Below, piece by piece: positions 10,391-21,900 of a stretch of 64,000 bases of DNA. Every line of letters begins with the position of its first letter. Within the stretch, counting starts at the first letter, position 1. This stretch comes from Prionace glauca (taxonomy: Eukaryota > Chordata > Chondrichthyes > Carcharhiniformes > Carcharhinidae). The notes below the pieces were generated by a model that saw nothing but the letters and a program-made list of their open reading frames with translations, made no database searches and had not been told where the DNA came from. The DNA is taken from the NCBI GenBank assembly GCA_037974335.1, contig CM075736.1, positions 477,684-541,683 on the forward strand, read 5' to 3'. A program made the position numbers and the translations under genes.

Positions 10391-10800
10391 TGCTGCTACA
10401 CACAAACACACAGGAACACACCTGAGTGCATGCACACATATATGCACAAGCATACACAGGCACACATACACGCAAACACCACACCTGTGTGCATGCACAC
10501 ACACACACGCAAACCCATACCTGGTGCATGCACACACATGTTCATGCATGCACGGGCACAAGTTTGTGGGCACATACGCACACATACAAACACACGCCTG
10601 TGCGTATGTACACAGGCATGCATTTGCACACCTGTGCAACGCACATCTATACACATTCACCCAACTGTGTGCATGCACACATCTGTTACAGGCACACACA
10701 CTTGTGAAAGTACACATAGCTATATACACATGTATGCATGTGGACATGCGCACACACACACAGCTGTGTCTGCACATCTGTGAGTACAGACATAGACAGA
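10391..10800. repeat. Degenerate CA-rich microsatellite region
   Basis: About 400 bases of interrupted (CA)n with recurring acacacatgcatgcac-like motifs and purine/pyrimidine alternation. Open frames on both strands (Cys/Val-rich or His/Thr-rich) are by-products of the low-complexity sequence. Copy at 35059-35468. Confidence 0.85.
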
Positions 10801-11129
10801 CTCAGAGCTGCACCTTTCAAAGCTTGATTCAAAAGCTTTATTGTGTTTCCTTCAGAAAGTTTTCCAATGTCTGCAGCACTAAGAAACAAAAGACAATAAT
10901 CAGATTATGCCTGCCATCTTACATAGCCAGCTGCTGGCTCCAGCTCCAGTATGTGTGGAATGTCAGCTGGAATGGCTTTTTCAGTTTCCCCGTCATACGA
11001 ACTGTTTCAATTTTGCCAGAGCCGGATCTTTTTGAGTCCACGGCCAAATTGTATTTGCTGCCACTGGGAGAGTTTCCAAAAAGTTAATTGTCATCACCAT
11101 CTCTTCCATTGGGGGTACAAGTGGAGTGT
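10801..11129. other. No gene seen
   Basis: Unremarkable sequence between the CA-rich tract and the Gypsy fossil. No motif recognised. Confidence 0.35.
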
Positions 11130-13020
11130 CGATCTGTAGTAACTCCATGGTGTTAGTGATTCAGCCTCCTGGACGGTGGTCCAGTTGATAATTAGAGGCA
11201 GCCAAGAATGAAGTTCATCATTGGATTCAGGCTGATGCCATGGGTGACACCACCTTGTCATCCTTTAGCAATCTGAGTAGTGGTTTGTGGTCTGTGACAA
11301 TGATTAACTTTCACCCTTACAGCTCCTGGTGGAATATCTCAACCCTGAATATTCCCGCGAACCCTTTTTCAATGTGGAGTATTTGTGTTCTGAGATCGCC
11401 AAGGTCATGGAAGTGTACACGATTGGGTGTACATCTTCAATTGGCCACCCATGTACAAATACCACCCCAATTCTGTATGGGGTTGCATTGCAGGTCAGTA
11501 ATAGTTCTTTCCTGGGATCGTAATGTGCAAGAACATTCGACAAGGAAAGCTGTTGTTCTACTTTATGGAAAGCCTAGGATTGAGTGGAAGCGCACTCCCA
11601 AGGCTGATCTTTTTTAGTAGTTGGTGTAACGGGACCAGGATGGAGGCAAATTGGGTATAAATTTCCCAAATTGGGTTACCAACTCCAAAAATGATCTTAT
11701 CTCTTGAGTGGACATGGGGCGCCTTTGATTGCCCGCATCTTGTCTTCCAAGGAGTGTACATCAGACTTGTCCAATCTGTTGCCCAGTTCGGTCACTTGGG
11801 GGACTTGAGGTACACAATTCTCCTTTCTTAGGTGTACGCCTATTGTGGAAAATTGACTTTGAAATTCCTCAAGGTTCTCTAAACCTTTTTTAAAGTTAAA
11901 CTTTATTCATTAGTGTCACAAGTCGACTTACATTAACACTGCAATGAAGTTACTGTGAAAATCCCCCAGTTGCCACACTCTGGCGCCAATTCATGTACAC
12001 TGAGGGAGAATTTAGCACGGCCAATGTACCTAACCAGCGCGTCTTTCGGACTGCGGGAGTAAACCGGAGCACCCGGAGGAAACTCCTTATTCGTTTTTCC
12101 TGTTATGAGGACATCATCCAGATAAACAGCTACCTGAGGCAGACGATATAAGATGTTTTCCATTGTCTGCTGTAAAATCATGCAGGCTAACGATACCCCA
12201 AATAATAATCTAGTGTACTGGTAAAGGCTTTTATGGGTATGAATTGTTGAATATTGGTGGGAATTCTCATCCAGTTGTGTTTGTAAGTAAGCGTGACTCA
12301 TCAAGTTTCGAAGAGTGCTCCTGCCAACTTTACATACAAGTCCTTGATCTGAGGGATCGGGTATTTATCCAGCTGCGAGAAATGGTTTACCATTTGTTTA
12401 AAATCCCCGTAAAGGATCTAGATTCAGAACTGGTCCATATGGTGCTGTGCTGGTTTGATGATCCCTTCACGCTCCAGTCTCCAGATTTAAGTTTCAATGT
12501 TTTCTCGGAAGGTAAATGGTACTGGGCGGGCCTTGCAAAATTGCAGAATTGCTTCCTGATCAATTTGTAAGGTTGCCTTGGCTCCTTTGATAGTCCCTAG
12601 GCCCTCCTGGAAAACTTCAGGGTATTTAAGCAGGACTTCACTAAGATGGCCATTTTTTTAAATGTTATGGGGCCGTGTTTTACTAAATCTATGTCTTGTA
12701 GGGCTCTTTGCTGTTTAGGCTCCACATACTAGAAACAATTACAATGCACCACCAGGCGGGATTCTGAAGGGACATGAGACTGATTGATTGCAGTTTGGCT
12801 TTGTTTTGGGGATGTGCTGTGGACAGACCTGAAGGTTTGTGTATCTGGATGCTTCCTGAGTGAGGCTATGTAATCGCCTGCGTTCAAATTGTGGTCCCCG
12901 AACTCAGTCAAACCGGCGTGGGGTGTCCACTTCCATCGGGATATCTTGCCACTCATACGCTCCGCTAGCAGCATTTTCCAATGGTGAGGCCAATGTAAGG
13001 CTGTAGCACCTGTGTGAAGT
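11130..13020 (-). mobile_element. Ty3/Gypsy retrotransposon fossil, pol region
   Basis: The minus strand preserves the RT signature (YTRLLFGVSLA then VAVYLDDVLITG) near 12110-12210 and the RNase H entry (VLAHYDPRKELLLTCNATPY) near 11480-11540, the normal RT-then-RNase H order. No flanking LTRs were recognised. The copy is broken in several places and interrupted by a SINE fragment. The same fossil lies at 35798-37688, so it predates the unit duplication. Confidence 0.8.
11893..12092 (-). mobile_element. SINE fragment (alternative tail type), antisense, inside the Gypsy fossil
   Basis: Tail form cattagtgtcacaagtcgac / cactgcaatgaagttactgt, then ctaaccagcgcgtctttcgg. It lacks the tRNA head. 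The related full copy is at 13157-13458. Confidence 0.75.
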
Positions 13021-13156
13021 CAAGTTAAGCTTCAGTTAATAGATATTTTTGAATCGTTCCATTTTTAATCCCACAAACCAGGAGGTCTCTAAGCATCTCA
13101 TTAAACCAAATTTACATGCTTCCACCAGTCAGCTTATGCTCGTTAGGAAACCAATT

Positions 13157-13458
13157 TCTCTTTATTTATTTATTATAGTCACAAGTCGGCTTTCATTAAC
13201 ACAGCAATTAAGTTATTGTGAAAATCTCCCAGTCTCCACACTCTGGTGCGAGTTTGGATACACTGAGTGATGGTCACTGCCCTTAACCGGCACGTCTTTC
13301 AGACTGTGGGAGAAAATCGGAGCACCCAGAGGAAACCCACGCAGACATGGGAAGAACATGCAGACTCAACACAGACAGTGACCCGAGCCAGGAATCGAAC
13401 CCAGGTCCCTGGAGCTGTGAAGCAGCAGTGCTAACCACTGTGCTACTGTGCCGCCTTT
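13157..13458 (-). mobile_element. tRNA-derived SINE, alternative tail, antisense
   Basis: The same tRNA head (gcagtgctaaccactgtgct; aatcgaacccaggtccctgg) as the main SINE but with a different 3' part (ttattatagtcacaagtcgg, aagttattgtgaaaatctcc). Shared with unit 2 at 37825-38126. Confidence 0.85.
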
Positions 13459-14512
13459 AAGAGCCCGTGGTGTAGGAGGCAAGATACCAGCATGGATAGA
13501 AGATTGGTTGACTGGGCGAAGACAGAGAGTGGGGGTAAAGGGGTCTTTTTCAGGATGGCAGTCAGTGACTAGTGGAGTTCCACAGGGTCCACAAGTTTTT
13601 ACTTTATATATCAATGATCCAGATGAAAGAATTAAAGGCACTGTGGCTACGATTACAAACGAAACAAAGATAGGTGGAGGGACAGGTAATATCGGAGAGG
13701 CGGAAGGACAGGTTAGGAAAATGAGCAAAGAAGTTGCAGACAGAATACAATGTGTGAGATTGTGAACTTTGGTAGGAGGAATAGAGGCATAGACTATTTT
13801 CTAGATGGAGAGAGAATTCAGAAATCGGAAGCGCAAAGGGATCTGGGAGTCTTAATTCAGGATTCCCTTGAGGTTAATTTGCAGGTTCAGTCTTAGGACT
13901 AGAATATAAAAGCAGGGGTGTACTGCTCAGGCTTTATAAGGCTCTAGTCAGACCACGTTTAGAATATTGTGAGCAATTTTGGGTCCAGTATCGAAGGAAA
14001 GATGTGCTGGCTGTAGAGGGTTCAGAGGAGGTTCACGAGAATGATCCCAGGAATGAAAAGCTTAACGTACAAGGAGCGTCTGAGGACTCTGGGTCAGTAC
14101 TCGATGGAATTTAGAAAGCTGAGGAGGGGAATCTCATTGAAACTTACAGAATAATGAAAGACATGGATAGAGTGGACATGGGGAAAGATGTTTCCATTAG
14201 TGGGAGAGACTAGGATCCAAAGGCACAGCCTCAGAGTAGAGCGGCGACCCTTCAGAACTGAGATCAGGAGGAATTTCTTCAGCAAGAGGATTGAGAGTCT
14301 CTGGAATTCATTGCCACAGAAGGCTGTGGAGGCCAGGTCACAGTGCATTTAAGACAGAGACAGATTGGTTCTTGATTGGTAAAAGGATCACTGGGAAAAA
14401 GCGGGAGAATGGAGTTGAGAAACTTATCAGCCATGATGTCATGCTGGAGTAGTCTCAATGGGCTAAATTACCTAATTCTGCTCCTATATCCTGTGGTCTT
14501 ATAGAGGACAGT
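13459..14512 (+). mobile_element. Diverged CR1 LINE, 3' part
   Basis: Sense copy starting in the RT domain (IPAWIEDWLTGRRQRVGVKG, SGVPQG) and ending at the tcctatatcctgtggtctta tail. It has numerous frame breaks and belongs to an older subfamily than the full-length CR1. Copy at 38127-39180. Confidence 0.85.
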
Positions 14513-14719
14513 GGAGGGAGGGTCATGGGATACTTTAATTTGGAGTTAAACAGATTTTTATTGATAAGGAAGTCATAGGGTTTTGAGGGCGGGTAGTAGT
14601 GTGAAGAAACAGGGAAATAAAATCGAGGCCACTGTCAAGTCGGCCATTATCCGGTCAAACGGTGATGCAGGGTTGAGGAGTTGAATGGCTTACTGCTGTT
14701 CCTAATTTCTAAGTTCCTG
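14513..14719. other. No gene seen; LINE-like tail
   Basis: Resembles another truncated CR1 3' end (taatttggagttaaacagat; gaatggcttactgctgttcc). No coding potential. Confidence 0.4.
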
Positions 14720-15660
14720 TGTCTTGCATCAGCAGAACAAACTGTACACAGTACTCAATGTTTGGTCTGGCCCATGCTCCACCTACATTTCAGCAAGACT
14801 TTTTTCCTCTTATTCTCCGAGCAAATTGCAATAAAGGCCAACATCCCATTTACCTTGTTGACTGTTTGCAGTACCTGGGTGTTAACTTGGTGATTTGGGT
14901 ACAAATCTCTCCAAATGCCTTTCACTGGCCTCTCAGCTTTTCCATTCTTCCAAACCATTTCCCACATTATATTCCATCTGCCACCATTATTTCCTGATGT
15001 GGAGATGCTGGTGTTGGACTGGTGTGGGAGATTCTCTCCAGCCAGTGCTGTGCAGTGTCAGTGGTTTACACCAGTTCAACAGCTACCATCGACACTGCAA
15101 ACTGCTGGCTCAAAGTGGAGAGGATCTCCAAGAAGATCGTGTCTATCACCACTCACCTGATGAAGGAGCAGCATTCCGAAAGCTCGTGATTCCAAATAAA
15201 CCTGTTGGATTTTAATCTGTTGTTGTGTGATTTCTTATTGTACCCATTATTTCCCGATTACTGAACTGGCCAAGATCTGTTTGCAACCCCAGTGTCCTCC
15301 TCACAGCTTACTCTCCTACTTTCTATCATCAGTAAACTTGGACATATCGCACTCTCTCCCCTGATCAAAGTCACTGATAGGGATTGTGAATATCTGAGGC
15401 TCCAGCACTGATCCCTGCAGCACCAGTTACATCCTGCCAACCAAAAATCACCCATTTGTTCCTCCTCTGTTTCTGTCCATTAACCAATCCTCAATCCATG
15501 CTATATTACCCCCAATCCCCTGAGCCTGTATCTTGTGGAACAACCTGTTGTGTGACACCTTATCAAACACCTTCTGAAATTCCAGATACATTCCTCATCC
15601 ACTGGTTCTCCCAGTGGGATAATATTTGCTCCTTTCCAATCCACGGGGACTGTTCAACGG
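14720..15660 (-). mobile_element. Diverged CR1 LINE, antisense, split by a PLE
   Basis: 14720-14983 and 15255-15660 are two parts of one antisense CR1 (minus strand: VNKVNGMLAFIA; then antisense RT sequence such as caacctgttgtgtgacacct and ccaatccacggggactgttc). The PLE at 14995-15243 interrupts it with a target-site duplication. Copy at 39388-40328. Confidence 0.85.
14995..15243 (+). mobile_element. Short Penelope-like element with 11-bp TSD
   Basis: Begins tgatgtggagatgctggtgt and ends near ttggattttaatctgttgtt and the tgtgatttcttattgtac tail, the terminal sequences of the PLE family in this window. It is flanked by ccattatttcc at 14984-14994 and 15244-15254. The insertion is shared with unit 2 (39663-39911). 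Confidence 0.85.
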
Positions 15661-15830
15661 CGAGAGGATAACAAGCTGGAAGTGAGTGGTTAACGCTGCT
15701 CAATGATAGGGTGGATTGAAGTATCCTCACAGCTCAGTAAATGGACAGTTCTAGAGTTCAGTAACATTGAACAAACATTATAAACCAAAAACAGGATTCA
15801 ATGGAAACAGTGGAACATTCTGGAACTCAC

Positions 15831-15945
15831 CATCGTTAGCACTTTCAGAATATATAAATCCCAATTCCAGCAACAGCAAAAATAGCAACAAAAATTCCAA
15901 TTCCAATTCCTAATCCAACTCTTGTTCTAGTAGAGGGTTCGGGAC
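15831..15945 (-). CDS. Gene A exon 5: stalk and transmembrane helix
   Basis: Acceptor tctctag/GTCCC at 15945. Coding 15845-15945 gives 32 residues, starting PEPSTRTRVG and ending GIGIYIF, then TGA. The exon continues 14 bases past the stop to a strong gtgagt donor, which implies a spliced 3' UTR or alternative downstream exons. Small residues spaced along the helix (GLGIGIGIF, AVAGIGI) could favour helix packing. Identical in gene B (40499-40613). Confidence 0.8.
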
Positions 15946-18900
15946 CTAGAGACAGAATGAAGCCATTAACAGACTGGGACACACTCACAAAACTAACAGC
16001 AGAGACCTTCAGCATCGAGTATTTCAGAACCATCCCCAGTACAAACAGATCCCTGGTTAATTCTAGTCCTGGAGGGATGTGTGAGGTTAGACACCAATAA
16101 TCTCACACACACCAGGCCGCTCCACAGCTCCTTGCACACAGACACTGCCCCATAATGTGACCGATACATGCTTTCCAATAGAGATAACTGGTCATTGAGC
16201 AGCAATAGTCCCCCACTGCACCCATGCACCACCCCCTGCCCCCTAGCCCCCTCTCCCCCGCACCCGCACCGCCCCCACCACCGCAGCCCCCCCTCCCCCC
16301 AATAAACTGATTTTAAATTCTGAAACTGAGACAGTGGGATTTGAACTCACATTCTCTGGATTATTAGTCCAGGTCTCTGGATTATTAGTCTACTAACATA
16401 ACCACTGCACAACTGAACACATAAAAATTAGAGATTAAATACAGAAAACCTGAAACAGAAATCTCTCACCTGTTATAGAGAGACGGATGAGATCAAATTG
16501 CTCCCAATAACAGCCTGTCTCCAGCCTCTTGTAAATCTGACACTGATAATCATTCTGGTCTGAGTCCCTGAGGTCAGAGAGCAGGACTGACCAGTTTCCT
16601 TGTTCCAGTTGATCTTTGAATAACTTTGTTCGGTTTCTGAACCGTGGATCTTGTTGTGTCAAATCATCGTTTCCATTGACCACTCTGTGTAAGATATCAC
16701 CCTTGGTGGTTCCCCAGATTCCCAGTAAATCTGAGATGGTAACATTCCCTTTGTAGGTACAGGGCAGCACAACCTGCTCCCCAAGGAACCCAGAAACTGG
16801 GACAGACGAGTCACCTGGAAAAGATTGGAAGTATTTATAAATGGATAAAATCTCCTTGTTGAGCTCCATATCTGTTGAGCTCCTTGTGTAGGGATATGGG
16901 GATAGGGTCTGGGTGGGATTGTGTTCGGTGCAGACTCGATGGGCCGAAGGGCCTGTTTCTGCACTGTAGGGTTCTATATCTGAGGGACAGGAAGGTGAGA
17001 CTCAGAAACAGAAATAACAATTCCAGGTAATTTAAGGACCAGTTACAGGTAACAGTGACCCGCACCACTCACTCCCACACAATCATTCTTTGGTAAATTG
17101 TCACACAACATTTCAAACCTTCCAGTGTTACTCACTGTCTATCCAGTGAAACAACTGCAGAAATGTTCAAAAGACTCTAAGTCATTTTAATATCATCACC
17201 ATATCATAAATATGGAACATCTGAAATAGGAACCTCTCACCTGTTACAAAGAGATCGACTGAATCAATTTTCTCCAAATGAATTTGTTTATCAATCTTGT
17301 AGATCCAACACTCGTACTGGCTCTGGTCTGATTCCCTGAGGTCAGAGAGCAGGACTGACCAGTTTCCTTGTTCCAGTTGATCTTTGAACAGCTTTGTTCT
17401 GTTTCTGAACCGTGGATCTTGTTTCCTCAAATCATCATTTCCATTGATAAACTTGTGCAAAAATTCACGTTTGGGTGTCCCCCAGATTACCAGTAAATCT
17501 GAGACTGGGACATTCCCTTTGTAGGTACAGGGCAGCACAACCTGCTTCCCAAGGAACCCAGAAACTGGGAAATGTGAAACACCTGGAAAAGATTGGAAGT
17601 ATTTATCCACAGATATAACCTCCCTGCTGGTACATTACATCCCAAGCTTCACATGGTTACACTGCAATGCTCGATTTACAAGAAGCACTGATCAGTACCT
17701 CACTGCTTTCATTTGTGTGGGAAGGTTAAAGCTCAGACATTGAGAGCCTTTAACTAAAACCAGCTTGTGCTGGATATTTGTAAGCACGGAGCAGCTGGAC
17801 AACACTTTGAATCACATGTTTTCCATTTGTACACGTGCTGGGAGAACAGATCAGGATATTGGTCACCTCCCCTTGGGAGAAAAATCACAGACTGGGGAGG
17901 TGGACAATGTGAGGTGGAACTCAGGAGCTGAAAACTGACCCTGAAATGTAAAGGTCAGATTTATCAATGTCTATCTGATCCCAGGCTCCTGATTCCAGAG
18001 CTCAGGATCTCATCCCAATCCCTTTTGATTCCCATCTGAGACCCACTGGCTCTCAGGCACCCATCCCAGTGTTATCCAGTCACCCATCCCAGTGTCACTG
18101 AGTGTTGCTCAGTGTCCAGATCCCACTGTTCACATCACAAGGGTTAATGTGAAGACATTAACTTCCCTCCTTTCAGTTCTGATGATCATTGTGTGTGATG
18201 TGAAACTACCGTGTCCACTTCCTCAATGGCTCCACTGGCAGGACACACAGCACCTTAAAGCTAGATGTATTCCTGACCCCCCCACCCTGTGATCAGTGCT
18301 GAAATGTTCCAGCAGTCACAGCTCTTACCTGAAACATCAGCAACAACACTCAGCAACAGCAGCAGGAGTCTGTGGAATTTGTGTCCCTGCAACAAGAAAA
18401 CACAGTGACCCCCTTTATAGAACATAGAACATTACAGCGCAGAACAGGCCCTTCGGCCCACGATGTTGTGCCGACCAGTTAAAAAACAATGACCCTCTAA
18501 CCTAAACCAATCCCTTTTCATCCATAAACCCATCCACGGATCTCTTAAACGCCCCCAAACTAGGCGCATTTACAACTGCAGCAGGCAGGGCATTCCAATC
18601 CCTCACCACCCTCTGGGTAAAGAACCTCCCCCCTGACATCAGTCCTATAACTACCCCCCCTTAATTTAAAGCCATGCCCCCTCGTGCTAGCTTTCTCCGT
18701 CTGAGGAAAAAGGCTATCACTGTCCACCCTATCTAAACCTCTAATCATCTTATATCTTTCAATAAGATCCCCTCTTAGCCGCCTTCTTTCCAGCGAAAAG
18801 AACCCCAAATCCCTCAGTCTCTCCTCATAGTGCCATTACGCACCGTCAGAGGGTCAGCGCTGAGGGAGCACCGCGCTGGGCGTTTGTCTGACTTTGTTCC

Positions 18901-21900
18901 AGAATATCCCACTAGATTTTTTTGTAATTGAAATGTAATTACAGGATTAAATAGAAATTATTGCTCTGTTATGTGTTTTGAGACAGTAGCTGGGATTTTA
19001 TCAGCACGCCCTGCCCATCGATAGGCAGAACGAGCCGGTAAAACCACACAGGAGGTGAAAAATCAGGATCACACCCAATTTCTCAGCTCTCACGAGTTTA
19101 TGAGATGCGGATTTCTGGCGGGGTCAGCCTCTCACTGGAAATGGGCGTGGGGCTGGATAAATTATGGTCATATTTATTTGCATGTACTTACCTTTGTGGC
19201 CTTGCTGGGCAAAGTTTTCTTCTTGGGTAGTGGCAGCCTGGTAGTGCCACCCTGTCACATTGGCACTGCCAACCTGGCAAAGCTCACCAGCCACTGTCCC
19301 CCAGCCAGTGCTAAGGAGCGGAGACTATGGAGATGGGACCAGGTGCAGGGCCTATGGGGCAGGGGTGGAGCCAATGGGTGCATAGCCAGGGGCAGGGCCT
19401 GATCAGGGAGGGAGGGGGGTCTGTTGCGCACTCTGCATTGCTATTGGATCAGGAGGAGAGAACATGATCAGTCTGGGCAGCGAGGTCTGTATTTGAGTGT
19501 TGTGGGGCTTCTGATCAGCCGCGGGTCCTCATGATTGCGAAATAGGGGGTGGGGTTTGTTTAAGAACATAAGAAATAGGAGCAGGAGTAGGCCAACTAGC
19601 CCTTCAAGCCTGCCCCGCCATGGCTGATCTGTCGTGGCTCAGTTCCACCTTCCCGCCCTCTCCCCATAACCCTTAATCCCCTCTCTTATCAAAAACCCAT
19701 CAACCTGCGTCTGAGCAGCAGCAGCCAGACAGCCCTCTATATGTCAGACCCCTGCTGTTTAAATTGTGCATGTGCAGAATCAGAGGTCTGTACATGCGCA
19801 GTAGCTCCCTCTGCAGGCTCGCTGCCGAATTAAGCCCAGTAAAAAGTCTGACAACACCAGGTTTTAGTCCAACCGATTTATTTGATAATATTCTCACAAG
19901 CTTTCGAGGGTGCTGCCTCTTTGTCAAGTGAATGGAGAGTTCTGGCCTCAGACAGACAGAGCTTACAAAGTACAGACAGTTGCTGATTAGAATGCGAATC
20001 CTTACACCTAACCTGCTGTTCAATTCTTAAAGTGGCTGATAATGTGAGTGGAAGGAGCATTGATCACAGTTTAAAGAGATGTGTATTGTCTCCAGACAGT
20101 ACAGTAAGTGAGGTTTTGCAAACCCAGGCAAGTCAGGGTTCATGTCGCACTATCTGTAACCCCCGTGACTTGCCTGGGTTTGCAAAACCTCACTTACTGT
20201 ACTGTCTGGAGACAATACACATCTCTTTAAACTGTGATCAATGCTCCTTCCACTCACATTATCAGCCACTTTAAGAATTGAACAGCAGGTTAGGTGTAAG
20301 GATTCGCATTCTAATCAGCAACTGTCTGTACTTTGTAAGCTCTGTCTGTCTGAGGCCAGAACTCTCCATTCACTTGACAAAGAGGCAGCACCCTCGAAAG
20401 CTTGTGAGAATATTATCAAATAAATCGGTTGGACTAAAACCTGGTGTTGTCAGACTTTTTACTGTGTTTACGCCAGTCCAACGCCGGCATACCCACATCA
20501 TGACAATTAAGCCCAACCCAGTGCCTGCAGCAGCAGCAAGTAACAAACCATTTTTTTCTGTAAGATTGGGCGTGAAAACTCACCCAAAAAACAGATCAGG
20601 AACTCTCTCATTTTCACACTCGCTAGGCATTTCGAATCATTCATGTAAAATTCCGCTCAATGTCTCTATGATGAGATTCTATGTTAACTCTGAAATGAAT
20701 TCAATGGGCTGAGGGAATTGAAATCTGATGCCAAGGTTGTAGTTGGTGAGGTTTCTCGATATGTTCACCATGGTTTCTTCACCCTGTCTACTGCTGTAAA
20801 ATTGAGATGGATACTCTGAATCACAGAAACTGTCACTGGCTATTTTTTTGCAGTGAGGGTTGGGATGTAACTGATTACCGCAGTGAGTCAGCAGGTAGAA
20901 AAGCTGGGTTAAACTTCAAATATTAATTCTGTTTCTCTCTCCACAGATTCTCTGTCTGGACTGCTGAGGAATTGCAGCATTTTCTATAATTATCTCAAAT
21001 CTGGAATTCTCTGCCCGTTGAAGTGGTGGAGGCTACCTTGCTAAATATTTTTAAGTCGCGGGTTGATGGGTTTTTGATAAGAGAGGGGATTAAGGGTTAT
21101 GGGGAGAGGGCGGGAATGTGGAACTGAGTCACGACAGATCAGCCATGATCTTATTGAATGGCGGGGCAGGCTCGAAGGGCTAGTTGGCCTACTCCTGCTC
21201 CTATTTCTAATGTTCTTATTTCCAGGATCCTCAGGAGTTTATTTTGAACAAAGAGCTGAATGGGGGTGAGGATGAAGGAAAGTTTCCCCCAGTGATACTG
21301 ACAGTCCCTGCAGCTCCTATTCACTCATCCCAGTCAATACAGGGATTAACACTGAGCCCAACACCAGAGGCACATTCACAGTCACCTATCCATCAGAAGT
21401 AGCCATGAGAAACAAAGGTGCAAAGCACAGGCTGGGTGGCCCGATGTCCGAGGGATAATTCCTTCACCTTGTACCAGAGGGGATTGGTGGAGCTGGATCA
21501 CTCCTGGTCTCCAGTTCCTCACCTTCCAGGTCAGAAGTGAAGTTTCCCAGGAATGTGCTTGGATCGAGATTAGAACAGTCTGGACCCACCCAGTGAAACA
21601 TATTGTGGAGAAAAGTAGAGAGGCTATTAACTTAACAAGTCAGGAAGTGCTAATATGGAAAAAAGGGTGTCCCTTTTTAACAATGTGATACACAAGGAAA
21701 CCTCTAACGAAATGTTTTAACTCATTCACAGGACGGGGTGTCACTGTCTAGACCAGCATTTATTGCCCATCTCTAATTGTCCCTTGAGAAGGTGGTGGGT
21801 GAGCTGCCTTCTTGAACCTGCTGCAGTCCCTGAGGTGTAGGTACACCCACCATGCTGTGAGGAAAATTGGAAATCATGAGGTACTCATGGGGAATTTTTA

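Noticed and set aside
10350-11087. Long His/Thr-rich and Cys/Val-rich open frames on both strands
   Set aside because: They are translations of a degenerate CA microsatellite; frames are open on both strands for compositional reasons and there is no protein motif.
11130-13020. A complete LTR retrotransposon
   Set aside because: Only parts of pol are recognisable and no LTR pair was found; treated as a fossil.
15845-16033. A separate short membrane peptide gene
   Set aside because: The upstream part is intron. Only 15845-15945 is exon sequence, joined to the IgV exon by matching phase.
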